Part shown: positions 42,810 through 52,061 of the stretch, piece by piece
Position numbering within the stretch: position 1 is the first letter of the stretch
Layout: every line of letters starts with the position of its first letter
Assembly: GCF_009846885.1 (NCBI RefSeq)
Contig: NZ_WUWM01000019.1
Coordinates: 78,533 to 142,532, forward strand
Direction of reading: 5' to 3'
DNA length: 64,000 nt
Source: Paenibacillus puerhi
Lineage (GTDB): Bacteria > Bacillota > Bacilli > Paenibacillales > NBRC-103111
Notes under the pieces: model-generated
What the model was told of the DNA's origin: nothing
What the model saw: only the letters and a program-made list of their open reading frames with translations
The model's database searches: none
Made by a program: the position numbers and the translations under genes

Positions 42810-43565
42810 ATGAGAACGATAGATCTGAACTGCGACATGGGAGAGAGCTTCGGCATCTATAAGCTTGGGATCGATGAGGAGGTTATGCCTTGGATCACCT
42901 CTGCGAACATTGCCTGCGGCTTTCATGCCGGCGATCCGAGCGTGATGGATCGCACGGTGCGGCTGGCCACGGAGCATGGTGTCGGCATCGGCGTCCACAT
43001 GGGTTACCCGGATCTGGCCGGGTTCGGCCGCCGGGAGATGAGCATGTCCCGCGCGGACTTGCTGCATGCATGCATCTACCAGATCGGCGCACTGGAGGCG
43101 TTCTGCCGCAAGCACGGGACCGGTATCTCGCATGTGAAGCCTCATGGCAGCATGAACAACATGGCAGACAAGGACGCAGGTATCGCGGATGCTATCGCCG
43201 AATCGGTGGCGCTCACTATACCGGGCACGCCTATGCTGGCCAAGCCGGGAAGCGAGCTGCTTCGGGCTGCTCAAGCATGGGGGCTCCCGGTCATCCGGGA
43301 GCTGTACGCAGATCGTGCCTATCAGCCGGATGGTACGCTCTCTCCCCGCAGCTTGCCAGGTTCTGTTATTCATGACCCCGGAGAGGCGGCGGAACACGCT
43401 GTGCGGATGGTGGTGGAGGGCCGAACGAAGACGCTGGACGGACAATGGATCGATGTTCAAGGAGATAGCTTGTGCGTACACGGGGATACGCGCGGAGCAT
43501 TGGAGATGATCCGCCGGATCCGGACAGGGCTGGAGAAGGCGGGGGTTCGCCTTGCACGACCTTGA
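42810..43565 (+). CDS. pxpA: 5-oxoprolinase subunit A (LamB/YcsF family)
   Basis: A 251-residue protein of the ATP-dependent 5-oxoprolinase PxpABC, which opens 5-oxo-L-proline to glutamate. Signature: IDLNCDMGESFG at residues 3-14, NIACGFHAGDPSVM, GIGVHMGYPDLAGFGRREM and SHVKPHGSMNNM. An ATG at 42804 lies against the AAGGGGG ribosome binding site, so 42810 is preferred. First gene of pxpABC. Confidence 0.93.
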   Translation: MRTIDLNCDMGESFGIYKLGIDEEVMPWITSANIACGFHAGDPSVMDRTVRLATEHGVGIGVHMGYPDLAGFGRREMSMSRADLLHACIYQIGALEAFCRKHGTGISHVKPHGSMNNMADKDAGIADAIAESVALTIPGTPMLAKPGSELLRAAQAWGLPVIRELYADRAYQPDGTLSPRSLPGSVIHDPGEAAEHAVRMVVEGRTKTLDGQWIDVQGDSLCVHGDTRGALEMIRRIRTGLEKAGVRLARP

Positions 43566-43602
43566 GCGGATAAAGACTCGGCCGAAGGAGGCTGATGACG
43601 CG

Positions 43603-44355
43603 ATGATCGGAGGCAAGCAGCTGGAATGGCTGCCGCTGGGGGACTCCGCGGTTACGGTGCGCTTCGGCAGCAGCATCGAGCTTCATACGCACCGCCGGGT
43701 GATGGCGGTGTCCGATCATTGGAGCCGGCACCGCTTCCCGGGCATGATCGAAGTCGTCCCGGCCTTCGCAAGCGTGACCGTCCATTATGAGCCTGCTGCC
43801 GTCTGGACATGGAGCAGGCATGAACCGGGACAAGGGGGCGGCTCCACGATTTTCGAGGCCGTATGCGGGCGGCTCGGCAAGCTACTGCAACAGCTGTCGG
43901 CGGAGGAAGAGGCGCCATCAAGAACCGTGGAGGTTCCCGTCTATTACGGCGGTGAAGCGGGGCCAGATCTAGAGTTTGTCGCCCGGCATAACGGGCTTGG
44001 CATGGAGGAGGTCATTGAGCTGCACAGCAGCGCCGTTTATACCGTATACATGATCGGCTTCGCGCCGGGCTTCCCCTATCTTGGCGGCATGACGGAGCGG
44101 ATCGCGGCTCCGCGTCGTGCAAGCCCTCGTCCTTCGGTACCGGCAGGCTCAGTGGGGATTGCGGGCGCCCAGACCGGCATCTATCCGTTCGAGACGCCGG
44201 GAGGCTGGCAGCTAATCGGACGTACGCCGCTGCGGCTGTTCCTTCCGGACCAAGACCCTCCGAGTTATTTGCTGGCGGGAGATCGTCTTCGGTTCCGCCC
44301 TGTATCCCTGGAGGCGTACCACGAGCTCAGGCTCAGCGGGGAGGGGATGCTATGA
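43603..44355 (+). CDS. pxpB: 5-oxoprolinase subunit B
   Basis: A 250-residue subunit of the KipI/allophanate hydrolase subunit 1 family. The typical segments are LPLGDSAVTVRFG near the start, YMIGFAPGFPYLGGM, PSVPAGSVGIAGAQTGIYPFETPGGWQLIGRTP and the closing LLAGDRLRFRPVS. The ATG at 43603 lies 12 bases after GGAGG; a TTG at 43552, overlapping pxpA, would add 17 residues without family support. Ends with an ATGA overlap into pxpC. Confidence 0.9.
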   Translation: MIGGKQLEWLPLGDSAVTVRFGSSIELHTHRRVMAVSDHWSRHRFPGMIEVVPAFASVTVHYEPAAVWTWSRHEPGQGGGSTIFEAVCGRLGKLLQQLSAEEEAPSRTVEVPVYYGGEAGPDLEFVARHNGLGMEEVIELHSSAVYTVYMIGFAPGFPYLGGMTERIAAPRRASPRPSVPAGSVGIAGAQTGIYPFETPGGWQLIGRTPLRLFLPDQDPPSYLLAGDRLRFRPVSLEAYHELRLSGEGML

Positions 44356-45377
44356 GCCTACAGGTCATGCGTCCGGGCATGCTGACAACGGTGCAGGACT
44401 TGGGACGGACAGGCAAGCAGCGGTATGGAGTGGTCGTCGGCGGGGCGATGGACCCGGTCTCTCTGCGCATCGCCAACCTTCTGGTCGGCAACGAAGAGGG
44501 TGAAGCGGCGCTGGAGATTACGGTGATAGGTCCGACGCTCGCTGTACGGGACGATCTCGTGCTGGCCTGCTGCGGAGGCGACCTGTCTCCTACGATAGAC
44601 GGACAGCCGCTTCCACAATGGAGGCCGGTGCTTGTCAGGAAGGGGAGCGTCATCAAGTTCGGCGCCTGCCGTTATGGCAGCAGGGCGTATCTGGCTGTGG
44701 CGGGCGGCCTCGACGTCCCGCTTATCCTGGGCAGCCGCAGCACTTATGTGCGAGGAGGCCTCGGCGGCTTCGAAGGCCGGGCGCTGGCCGCCGGAGATGT
44801 TTTGAACCTCCGGGCTCCGGGCGAGCTGTCCTGCCGCTTGGCAGGCAGCATGGCCAAGCGGCTGGGAGCCGAAGAGTCATTCGCTTGTTCCCCTTGGTAC
44901 GTAGACCCGCCTGTCTCCCTTCATCTGCTGGGAAGAGGGGAGCCTGTCGTCGTACGTGCGATGCGAGGGGCTGACTTCAACAGCTTGAAGGAAGACAGCC
45001 GGGAGCGTTTTTTTGCACAGATCTTCCAGCTAAGCACGCAGTCCGACCGGATGGGGTATCGGTTACACGGAAGCCCTCTTGAGCAGGAAGAGAAGACGGA
45101 ACGGCTATCCGAAGCGGTATCGCGCGGTACCGTCCAGCTTCCGCCGGAGGGGCAGCCGATTTTGTTGATGGCGGATCGGCAGACGACGGGCGGATATCCG
45201 AGAATCGCGCATGTCGCCAGCGTAGACATCCCCCTTTTGAGCCAGCTCCAGCCTGGTCAGAAGCTCGGCATCCGGGAAATCTCCTTGGGCGAGGCGGAGC
45301 GTCTGTACATACGCCAAGAGCAGGAGCTGAACCGGATTCGCCTGTGGCTTCGATGGAAGCTTAGGAAAGAAAGCTAG
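44352..45377 (+). CDS. pxpC: 5-oxoprolinase subunit C
   Basis: A 341-residue biotin-dependent carboxylase-like protein of the KipA/allophanate hydrolase subunit 2 family. Typical parts are MRPGMLTTVQDLGRTGKQRYGVVVGGAMDPVSLRIAN at the N-terminus, YLAVAGGLDVPLILGSRSTYVRGGLGG in the middle, and ILMADRQTTGGYPRIAHVASVDIPLLSQLQPGQ near the end. Overlap of ATG with the pxpB stop indicates translational coupling. Completes pxpABC. Confidence 0.93.
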   Translation: MSLQVMRPGMLTTVQDLGRTGKQRYGVVVGGAMDPVSLRIANLLVGNEEGEAALEITVIGPTLAVRDDLVLACCGGDLSPTIDGQPLPQWRPVLVRKGSVIKFGACRYGSRAYLAVAGGLDVPLILGSRSTYVRGGLGGFEGRALAAGDVLNLRAPGELSCRLAGSMAKRLGAEESFACSPWYVDPPVSLHLLGRGEPVVVRAMRGADFNSLKEDSRERFFAQIFQLSTQSDRMGYRLHGSPLEQEEKTERLSEAVSRGTVQLPPEGQPILLMADRQTTGGYPRIAHVASVDIPLLSQLQPGQKLGIREISLGEAERLYIRQEQELNRIRLWLRWKLRKES

Positions 45378-45646
45378 GGGAGTCGAAGGGAAGTACCGCC
45401 AAGCGGAGTCCATTCGATTTCATCCTTATGGAACAGGGCTGCGTAGTAGCGGATATGGTAGTCCATAGCGAAGTATCCGCTACTTGTCTCATCCGTCAGG
45501 GCTATGCGTACCGAGTGATTCATCATTTCTTCAAGCAGACGAATGACTTCTTTTCTTTCAGCAGGGTCGGTGTAGATATCGGATGATACCTCCAGAATGC
45601 GAAACCGGGCTCCTTGCGGCGTTGTTAAAAGTTCGGATAATCTCAT
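45374..45646 (-). CDS. Hypothetical protein
   Basis: A 90-residue protein convergent with pxpC; the two stop codons overlap by 4 bases. The ATG at 45646 has an AAGGAGCCGTG ribosome binding site. Mixed alpha/beta sequence with a strand-rich second half (SVRIALTDETSSGYFAMDYHIRYYAALFHKDEIEWTPLG). No signal peptide or known family that I recognise. Confidence 0.6.
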   Translation of the reverse strand: MRLSELLTTPQGARFRILEVSSDIYTDPAERKEVIRLLEEMMNHSVRIALTDETSSGYFAMDYHIRYYAALFHKDEIEWTPLGGTSLRLP

Positions 45647-45799
45647 ATCTCACGGCTCCTTGTCCATCTTATGTTGAGTATACTCTCACTCTAATAGTCG
45701 GAATAGGGCGGGACATCGTTGCGATGAAAACCCCGATTATCCGAAATAAACCTAGCACCCATTTCCTGCTCCCCACCCCACCATCTGTTCTAGTGATTA

Positions 45800-45829
45800 T
45801 TGACGCACCTGCTTGAAAGCGCTTATAAA
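45800..45829 (+). promoter_or_regulatory. Promoter with overlapping CcpA cre site
   Basis: TTGACG (45800-45805), 18 bases, TATAAA (45824-45829). TGAAAGCGCTTATA (45814-45827) matches the cre consensus TGWAANCGNTNWCA at 13 of 14 positions and covers the -10, so glucose repression of the pectate lyase gene is expected. Confidence 0.7.
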
Positions 45830-45874
45830 AGGGGGGTATACCCAAAATACTGCGAGACAAGGAGAACAGGTGGA

Positions 45875-48800
45875 ATGAGAAAATCGATGCAGGTCGTTGC
45901 CATGATCATGTCCTTCGTCATGCTGGTGTCCACGGTCGCGCTCAGACCGTCTAGGGCCGAAGCGGCGGAACCGCCGGAAGGGATGATTCAGATTGCGGGC
46001 GACAGCAACTGGAAGGGGAGCGTTTTTGGCGATGTGGGGTCGGGTGGCATCACGGCGGCCAACTTTGGCATTGCCGAAAACCAGGATGGCACTGTAACGC
46101 TGCGCAGCTCCAATAACGTCGGCAAGATTGCGACGGGCTCTACGCCTACGGAGGGGCTCGCTTACTATTATCAGGCTATACCCACAGATGCCGACTTTGA
46201 GCTGACTGCTGTGGCGAAGGTAGATACGTGGACAGCGAACAGTCAGGTATCCTTTGGTCTGATGGTGCGCAGCAGTGTATTCGAGAATGTATACGGGGCT
46301 GTATATTCGGCTGGCGATTATGTGGCAGCAGGCGCCATTTCCCAGAAAATGCAGGCCTTCCATAAGCGACTCACCCTTCAACCCGACGGCAGCGAGAAGC
46401 CCGTTGTGGCGATGGATCCTGCGAATGGGGCCGAAGCCCCAGCGGCCGGAGCTTCCTACCCGCTCAGTATCAAGCGGACGGGCAGCCATTATGTGCTGAA
46501 GATCGGCAGCGAGACGAAGACGATAGAAAATGCGGCCGCAGGCATGGCATTTGCCGGGCTGTATACGGCCCGCAATACGCAGGTGACGTTCAGCCAGGTG
46601 CGACTTTATGTGGAGCCTAAGCTGGATCTGGGAGCATGGAAGTTCAATGCCTTCGGGGCCAACACCAGTACGGGCGACTCGGGACGCAATCCGGACCCGA
46701 TCGCGAATGCGGACGGATCGGTTACGATCAAGGCGACCGGGGGCAAGGTGGCTGGAGCAGACGAGGGCCTCTCTTATTATTATAAACAGCTTCCGACGGC
46801 TTCGAGCTTCGAGCTGACGGCTCAAGCGGCAGTGCGCAGCTTTAACGCGACAAGCTCGATTTCTACGCCTGCCCAGAAGTCCTTCGGCTTGATGCTTCGC
46901 AATGACTTCAAACCGGACACGTCCACGCAGTCCTCCAACTATGTAGGAGTAGGCGGCTTCGGCGGTACGCCGAATGTGATGCAGGCTTTCTACAAGCAAG
47001 GGGTTATCGGCACGACAAGCGGCGGCAGCAATACCAAGCTGGACTTGCCTGGCGTTTCGGCTCCTGCTGCTGGCGAGGTCTATGATCTCAAGATTAAGAA
47101 GTCTGGGAGCGCTTACGAAATTACGGCCAATGGCGTCAGCAGGCAAGTGGTGCTGGACAGCCTGTTTCCGGACAATCTATATGCCGGACTGTATGCGGCC
47201 CGGGATGCCGAGGTAACGTTCAGCCGGTTCGATCTTAAGGTGAATACGAAGACGACGAATCAATTGCTGATCAATCCAGCTGCGATGAAACACACTTACT
47301 TGATCGGCGAAAGCCTGGATCTGAGCGGTCTGCAGGTTACGGCCGTCCATGCAGGGGGCGTTCAGGAGGAGCTGTCGCGCTTCGATTACCTGGTAACGGG
47401 CTTCGATAGCAGCACGGCAGGGCCTCAAACTTTGACGGTCCACTATAACGGCGCGACCGCCACGGTGACGGTCCGGGTGATTGCCTTGTCCGTAACCGAG
47501 CTGGACATTTCGTTTTATCCGGCTAAAACGACGTATTATCTGGGGGATACCTTCGACCCCGAGGGGTTATCGGTGCTCGCCACGTACAACAATGGGGTGA
47601 CGCGCGAATTAACCGGCGACACCTACACGTTCTCCATCGATGGAGCGCCTATAGCAGGCGGTACGTACGTATTCCGGGAAGCGGGAACGAAGACAGTCGT
47701 CATTACCTCGACGGAAACGCCGACGATGACGGCAGCGTTTGACATTACGATTAAACGTGCAGCATTGACAGGGCTGGATATTCGCCAGCTGCCGCAAAAA
47801 ACGCTCTATTACATAGGCGATACGCTGAACCTCGACGGACTGGTTGTGTATGCCAAGTACGATGACGGCACTGAGGCCCGTTTGCTCAAAGGAGAATTTA
47901 CGGTTAGCGCGCTCGATACGGCCAGTCCTGGCGACAAAACCTTAACGATCTCGCATAAAGGCAAGATCGCCGAGCTGTCTCTGACTGTAAAGGTGAAGGC
48001 GTTGATAGGTATTCAGGTGACCGGCTATCCAAAGACGACGTATGTGGTGGGAGAATCCTTTGATCCGGCAGGCTTGCAGGTATCGAAGGTATTTGACAAC
48101 GGCGACCGGGAGGTGCTGCCGGCCGATCAGTATGCGGTAGATGTCTCGGGGTTCCAATCGGACCAAGCAGGCACTTATGATATCGTCATTACTCCGGCCG
48201 ATCCGTCGATTCAGCCGATTGTGCTGAAAGCGACAGTACGCGAAGCTCAGGCAGCCGAATGGAAGTCCATCCGTTTCGGACAGTCCACCTCCGCAGCGAA
48301 TAACACGGTGACGGTCAAGGATGGCGGAGATACCGTCCAACTGGTTGCTTTGGAAGGCGGAGGCAAGGTGACCGGCGACCATGACGGCATTTCGTTCTAC
48401 TACACGGAAATTGACGCGGCCAAGGATAATTTTGTCCTGTCCGCCGATGTGAAGGTTGTCGCTTATGCGAAAACTCCGCATGACGGTCAGGAATCCTTCG
48501 GCCTGATGGCAAGGGATGCGATCGGGACTGCTGGAGATTCCAGCGTCTTTGGCTCCAACATCGCGGCAGTAGGGGGCTTTAGCGGCGGAACGGGCTCTGC
48601 TAACGGTACGCAATTTTTCATCCGGACCGGCGTGGAGTCCAAGGATGGAGCGGGCAGCAAGGGGATTCAGAAAATCATGCTGAAGGAAGAGCGTCCCGCT
48701 CCCGCCAACACGCATCCGGTTAAGCCGTACCGTCTGACGCTTGCCAAGACGAACAGCGGCTACACAGGTAAGCTGAACGACGGAGCGGAGCAGATTTTCT

Positions 48801-51800
48801 TTACGCCCGATATTCTGAATGTTCAGGATGCTAAGATCTACGTGGGCTTCTATGCAGCGCGGTTGGCGACGATTGAGGTCAGCAATATTCAGCTAGAGGT
48901 GACGGCTGCCGAGGCGGATGCGCCCAAGGTAGCGGCTCCGGTCTCGCCGGCAACGCCGGAGCTGGAGATCGTATCCTTGAACCGGACGTCTCAGACCGAT
49001 TATGCACTGCGCGTGAAATCCAATGTACGCGGTACGGTAACTGTGAAGCAAGGCCAAACGGTGATCGCGCAGGATACGGCAGTCGAAGCAGAGAAGCTTA
49101 CGGTGATTCCGACGACGCTGGCGGCGAACGGCCGAACGAACTTCAGCGTAACCTTTCTGCCGGATGACACTCAGTTTCTAACCTCTTATGACAAGCTGGT
49201 TCGTAATCATTCGGTGACCGTGAAAAGTTACGTGCCAGGCGGAGATATCTTTGTGTCGCCTGCGGGTACGAGCGAGGGAACGGGTTCAGTGGATCAGCCG
49301 CTCGATCTGGATACGGCCGTTTCATTCGTCCGTCCGGGGCAGAAGGTGATTATGCTGGACGGTACGTATGTACGCAGCTCCAGACTTGAGATTCAGAAGT
49401 ATAACGACGGTACGGCGGAGTCGCGTAAATATCTGGTGGCGGCGCCGGGCGCGAGGCCTGTGATCGATTTTGACAAAAAATCCGAGGGTGTCGTGCTTAG
49501 CGGTCATTACTGGCATGTGTTGGGCATCGACTTCAAGCGGTCGGCCGGCAATACGAAGGGCTTTACGGTCGGCGGCAGCCACAACATCGTGGAGAACAGC
49601 CGTTTTTACCAGAATGGTGATACTGGTTTGCAGATCAGCCGAACCGATGGATCGGAGGATCGTTCCGAGTGGCCGTCCCATAACCTGATCCTGAACAGCA
49701 CGTCGTTCGACAACCGAGACCCGTCCGATAACAATGCCGACGGCTTTGCCGCCAAATTAACCTCGGGCGTAGGCAACGTGTTCCGTGGGACGATCGCTCA
49801 CAATAACATTGATGACGGCTGGGATCTGTATACGAAAGCCGGCACGGGCGCGATTGGCGCTGTGTTGATCGAGGACAGCATTGCCTTTAACAACGGCTTC
49901 CTGACAGACGGAACGGTGGGAGCCGGCGATAAGAACGGCTTCAAGCTGGGCGGGGAAGGCATTCATGTGCCGCATGTAATCCGGAACAGCATCGCGTTCG
50001 GCAATGGGGCCTATGGCTTTGCCAGCAATAGCAATCCCGGCGTGATCGCCGAGAACAACATTGCATTTAACAATGCACGCGGAAATCTGAATTTTACGAC
50101 GTACACGGGCATTCCCACTGATTTCAAGCTGAAAGGATTCGTGTCCTATCAGAAAGCTTATACGGCCAAAGACAGCTATCCGGCCGGGCTGGAGTCCAAC
50201 ACGAACTATTTGTTCAACGGAACGGCATCGGTTAATAAGTCCGGTGTGAAGCTGACCGATGCGAACTTCGTAAGCCTGCAGCCGGTAAGCGATTATTTGA
50301 GAGATGAGTCGGGTCGTATCATCTGGGGCGACTTCCTGAAGTACGTGGCGCCGACAGGACCAGGAACGGAGCCTGAACCAGATCCGGGAACAGATCCAGG
50401 AACAGATCCAGGAACAGATCCGGGTACAGATCCAGGGACAGACCCAGGAACAGATCCAGGGACAGACCCAGGAACAGATCCAGGGACAGACCCAGGAACA
50501 GATCCGGGCACAGATCCGGGTACAGATCCGGGCACAGATCCGGGTACAGATCCAGGAACAGACCCGGGTACAGATCCAGGCACAGGTCCAGGCACGGGGA
50601 CGGGCTCGGACGAAGGCAGCGGATCGGACGGAACCTCAAGTCCGACTGCCCCTGTATCGCCAGGCCCTGGGGCATCGAGTGACGCCGATAGCCGTACACC
50701 CGTGAAAGTCACGATCACGCAGGGCAGCGGAGGAAGTGCCCGGGTGACGGTCGACGCAGCAGCTCTGGATGCTGCACCTTCGGTGATCAAGCCGGATAGC
50801 AGAGGCAAGAAGACGGTCCGCATCGAGCTGCCTGCCGAGGCGTCGTCCGCGGAAGGGGGCTACGAGATTGTTATGCCGGCGTCGGCTTATCTCGGGGCTT
50901 CATCTGCCGTGCAATATGAAGTGAAAGCGGGATTGGCGAGCTTGCTGCTGCCGGGTCAGATGTTTAGGTTCTCGCAGCTAGCCGGAGCCTCGCAGGTTGG
51001 TATAGCGGTGAAGCCTGTCGCCCCGTCCGCATCGCTGGCCGAGAAGCTCGGCAATCGTCCGGTTTATGACTTCCAGGTGACTGTGGATGGAAAGCCTCTA
51101 AGCTGGAGCAACCCAGCAGCGGCGGTCCAGGTGTCCATTCCTTATACGCCGGCAAGCGGAGAGACGGATCACGCGCTGATCGCGGTATGGCATATTGGCG
51201 AGCAGGGGCAGATTACTCCGGTTCCGAATGGGGGCTACCGCTCCAAGGAAGGGCAGGTACGGTTCTCCACCCATCACTTCAGCCAATACGCACTCCTGTA
51301 TAATCCCAAGACATTCGCCGATATCAGTCCGGTTCCTTGGGCAAAGCGGGCCATCGAAGTGATGGCGGCGAAAGGCATCGTGAACGGCGTGTCCGATCTG
51401 GAATTTTCCCCCAACAGCCGAATCACGCGTGCAGATTACGCGCTGCTGCTGATCAGGGCGCTCGGTCTGACGGCCGAGGCGGAGGAAGCTTTCACGGATG
51501 TGCAGCCTGCTGATTACTTCTACGAAGGCGTAGGCATAGCGAGTAAGCTTGGCATCGTCAACGGTACGACCGGCGGGCAGTTTGAGCCGAGAGAGCGCAT
51601 CACCAGACAAGATATGATCGTGATGGCCTCCCGTGCCATGAAAGCAGCCGGTATCGCTCCAGCGGTCTCCGGTAAAGCTTCGGAAGGTATCGCATTCGGT
51701 GACCAAGCCGCGATCTCCGACTACGCTCAGCAGGATATGGATACGATGGCCAAGGCCGGGTTGATCCAAGGCGATGATGCCGGCCTGCTCCGGCCTGCTG

Positions 51801-51865
51801 CGGATTCATCCCGCGCAGAAGCAGCCGTGTTGATCTACCGTATCTACCAGTTTGTGAACGATTAA
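45875..51865 (+). CDS. SLH-anchored multidomain pectate lyase (PL9)
   Basis: A 1996-residue exported protein. A signal peptide ends near residue 32 (RAEAA). Three homologous modules of about 205 residues (about 36-245, 250-455, 793-1010) may bind polysaccharide. Bacterial Ig-like repeats lie at about 460-790, each with a Y-x-x-G-(D/E)-x-(F/L) motif. A right-handed beta-helix of the PL9 pectate lyase type follows (about 1120-1490; NNADGFAAKLTSGVGNVFRG and NNIDDGWDLYTK carry the Asp/Lys catalytic and Ca2+ region). Then a Pro-Gly-Thr-Asp linker (about 1498-1575), a second domain, and three SLH domains (about 1811-1996) that bind pyruvylated wall polymer. ATG at 45875 after AAGGAGAACAGG. Confidence 0.88.
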   Translation: MRKSMQVVAMIMSFVMLVSTVALRPSRAEAAEPPEGMIQIAGDSNWKGSVFGDVGSGGITAANFGIAENQDGTVTLRSSNNVGKIATGSTPTEGLAYYYQAIPTDADFELTAVAKVDTWTANSQVSFGLMVRSSVFENVYGAVYSAGDYVAAGAISQKMQAFHKRLTLQPDGSEKPVVAMDPANGAEAPAAGASYPLSIKRTGSHYVLKIGSETKTIENAAAGMAFAGLYTARNTQVTFSQVRLYVEPKLDLGAWKFNAFGANTSTGDSGRNPDPIANADGSVTIKATGGKVAGADEGLSYYYKQLPTASSFELTAQAAVRSFNATSSISTPAQKSFGLMLRNDFKPDTSTQSSNYVGVGGFGGTPNVMQAFYKQGVIGTTSGGSNTKLDLPGVSAPAAGEVYDLKIKKSGSAYEITANGVSRQVVLDSLFPDNLYAGLYAARDAEVTFSRFDLKVNTKTTNQLLINPAAMKHTYLIGESLDLSGLQVTAVHAGGVQEELSRFDYLVTGFDSSTAGPQTLTVHYNGATATVTVRVIALSVTELDISFYPAKTTYYLGDTFDPEGLSVLATYNNGVTRELTGDTYTFSIDGAPIAGGTYVFREAGTKTVVITSTETPTMTAAFDITIKRAALTGLDIRQLPQKTLYYIGDTLNLDGLVVYAKYDDGTEARLLKGEFTVSALDTASPGDKTLTISHKGKIAELSLTVKVKALIGIQVTGYPKTTYVVGESFDPAGLQVSKVFDNGDREVLPADQYAVDVSGFQSDQAGTYDIVITPADPSIQPIVLKATVREAQAAEWKSIRFGQSTSAANNTVTVKDGGDTVQLVALEGGGKVTGDHDGISFYYTEIDAAKDNFVLSADVKVVAYAKTPHDGQESFGLMARDAIGTAGDSSVFGSNIAAVGGFSGGTGSANGTQFFIRTGVESKDGAGSKGIQKIMLKEERPAPANTHPVKPYRLTLAKTNSGYTGKLNDGAEQIFFTPDILNVQDAKIYVGFYAARLATIEVSNIQLEVTAAEADAPKVAAPVSPATPELEIVSLNRTSQTDYALRVKSNVRGTVTVKQGQTVIAQDTAVEAEKLTVIPTTLAANGRTNFSVTFLPDDTQFLTSYDKLVRNHSVTVKSYVPGGDIFVSPAGTSEGTGSVDQPLDLDTAVSFVRPGQKVIMLDGTYVRSSRLEIQKYNDGTAESRKYLVAAPGARPVIDFDKKSEGVVLSGHYWHVLGIDFKRSAGNTKGFTVGGSHNIVENSRFYQNGDTGLQISRTDGSEDRSEWPSHNLILNSTSFDNRDPSDNNADGFAAKLTSGVGNVFRGTIAHNNIDDGWDLYTKAGTGAIGAVLIEDSIAFNNGFLTDGTVGAGDKNGFKLGGEGIHVPHVIRNSIAFGNGAYGFASNSNPGVIAENNIAFNNARGNLNFTTYTGIPTDFKLKGFVSYQKAYTAKDSYPAGLESNTNYLFNGTASVNKSGVKLTDANFVSLQPVSDYLRDESGRIIWGDFLKYVAPTGPGTEPEPDPGTDPGTDPGTDPGTDPGTDPGTDPGTDPGTDPGTDPGTDPGTDPGTDPGTDPGTDPGTDPGTDPGTGPGTGTGSDEGSGSDGTSSPTAPVSPGPGASSDADSRTPVKVTITQGSGGSARVTVDAAALDAAPSVIKPDSRGKKTVRIELPAEASSAEGGYEIVMPASAYLGASSAVQYEVKAGLASLLLPGQMFRFSQLAGASQVGIAVKPVAPSASLAEKLGNRPVYDFQVTVDGKPLSWSNPAAAVQVSIPYTPASGETDHALIAVWHIGEQGQITPVPNGGYRSKEGQVRFSTHHFSQYALLYNPKTFADISPVPWAKRAIEVMAAKGIVNGVSDLEFSPNSRITRADYALLLIRALGLTAEAEEAFTDVQPADYFYEGVGIASKLGIVNGTTGGQFEPRERITRQDMIVMASRAMKAAGIAPAVSGKASEGIAFGDQAAISDYAQQDMDTMAKAGLIQGDDAGLLRPAADSSRAEAAVLIYRIYQFVND
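50370..50590 (+). repeat. 12-base tandem repeat encoding (Pro-Gly-Thr-Asp)n
   Basis: About 18 degenerate copies of CCAGGAACAGAT encode a PGTD linker between the lyase and the SLH region. Such repeats change copy number easily. Long ORFs on the opposite strand here are artefacts of the repeat. Confidence 0.9.
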
Positions 51866-51888
51866 TAGAGAGACAGAGTGTATTCCAG

Positions 51889-51940
51889 AAAGCCCGGTCC
51901 ACGCGGCAAATAAGCTGCAGAGGACCTGGCTTTCTTTATC
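51889..51940 (+). terminator. Terminator of the SLH-pectate lyase gene
   Basis: GAAAGCCCGGTCC and GGACCTGGCTTTC form a stem with one mismatch, followed by TTTAT. Confidence 0.65.
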
Positions 51941-52061
51941 TTCCTTTTAGGAACGCTTAATCCTCTCTTAAGGTCCATAGGTGATGATAGAGATAACGAA
52001 AGGCTAGATTATTCGTTACTGCGATTCACCCTATTTCATAGGACTGGGAGGCTGAAATCAT

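Noticed and set aside
50293..50823. Antisense ORF of repeated PGSVPGSV
   Set aside because: Produced by the PGTD codon repeat on the opposite strand.
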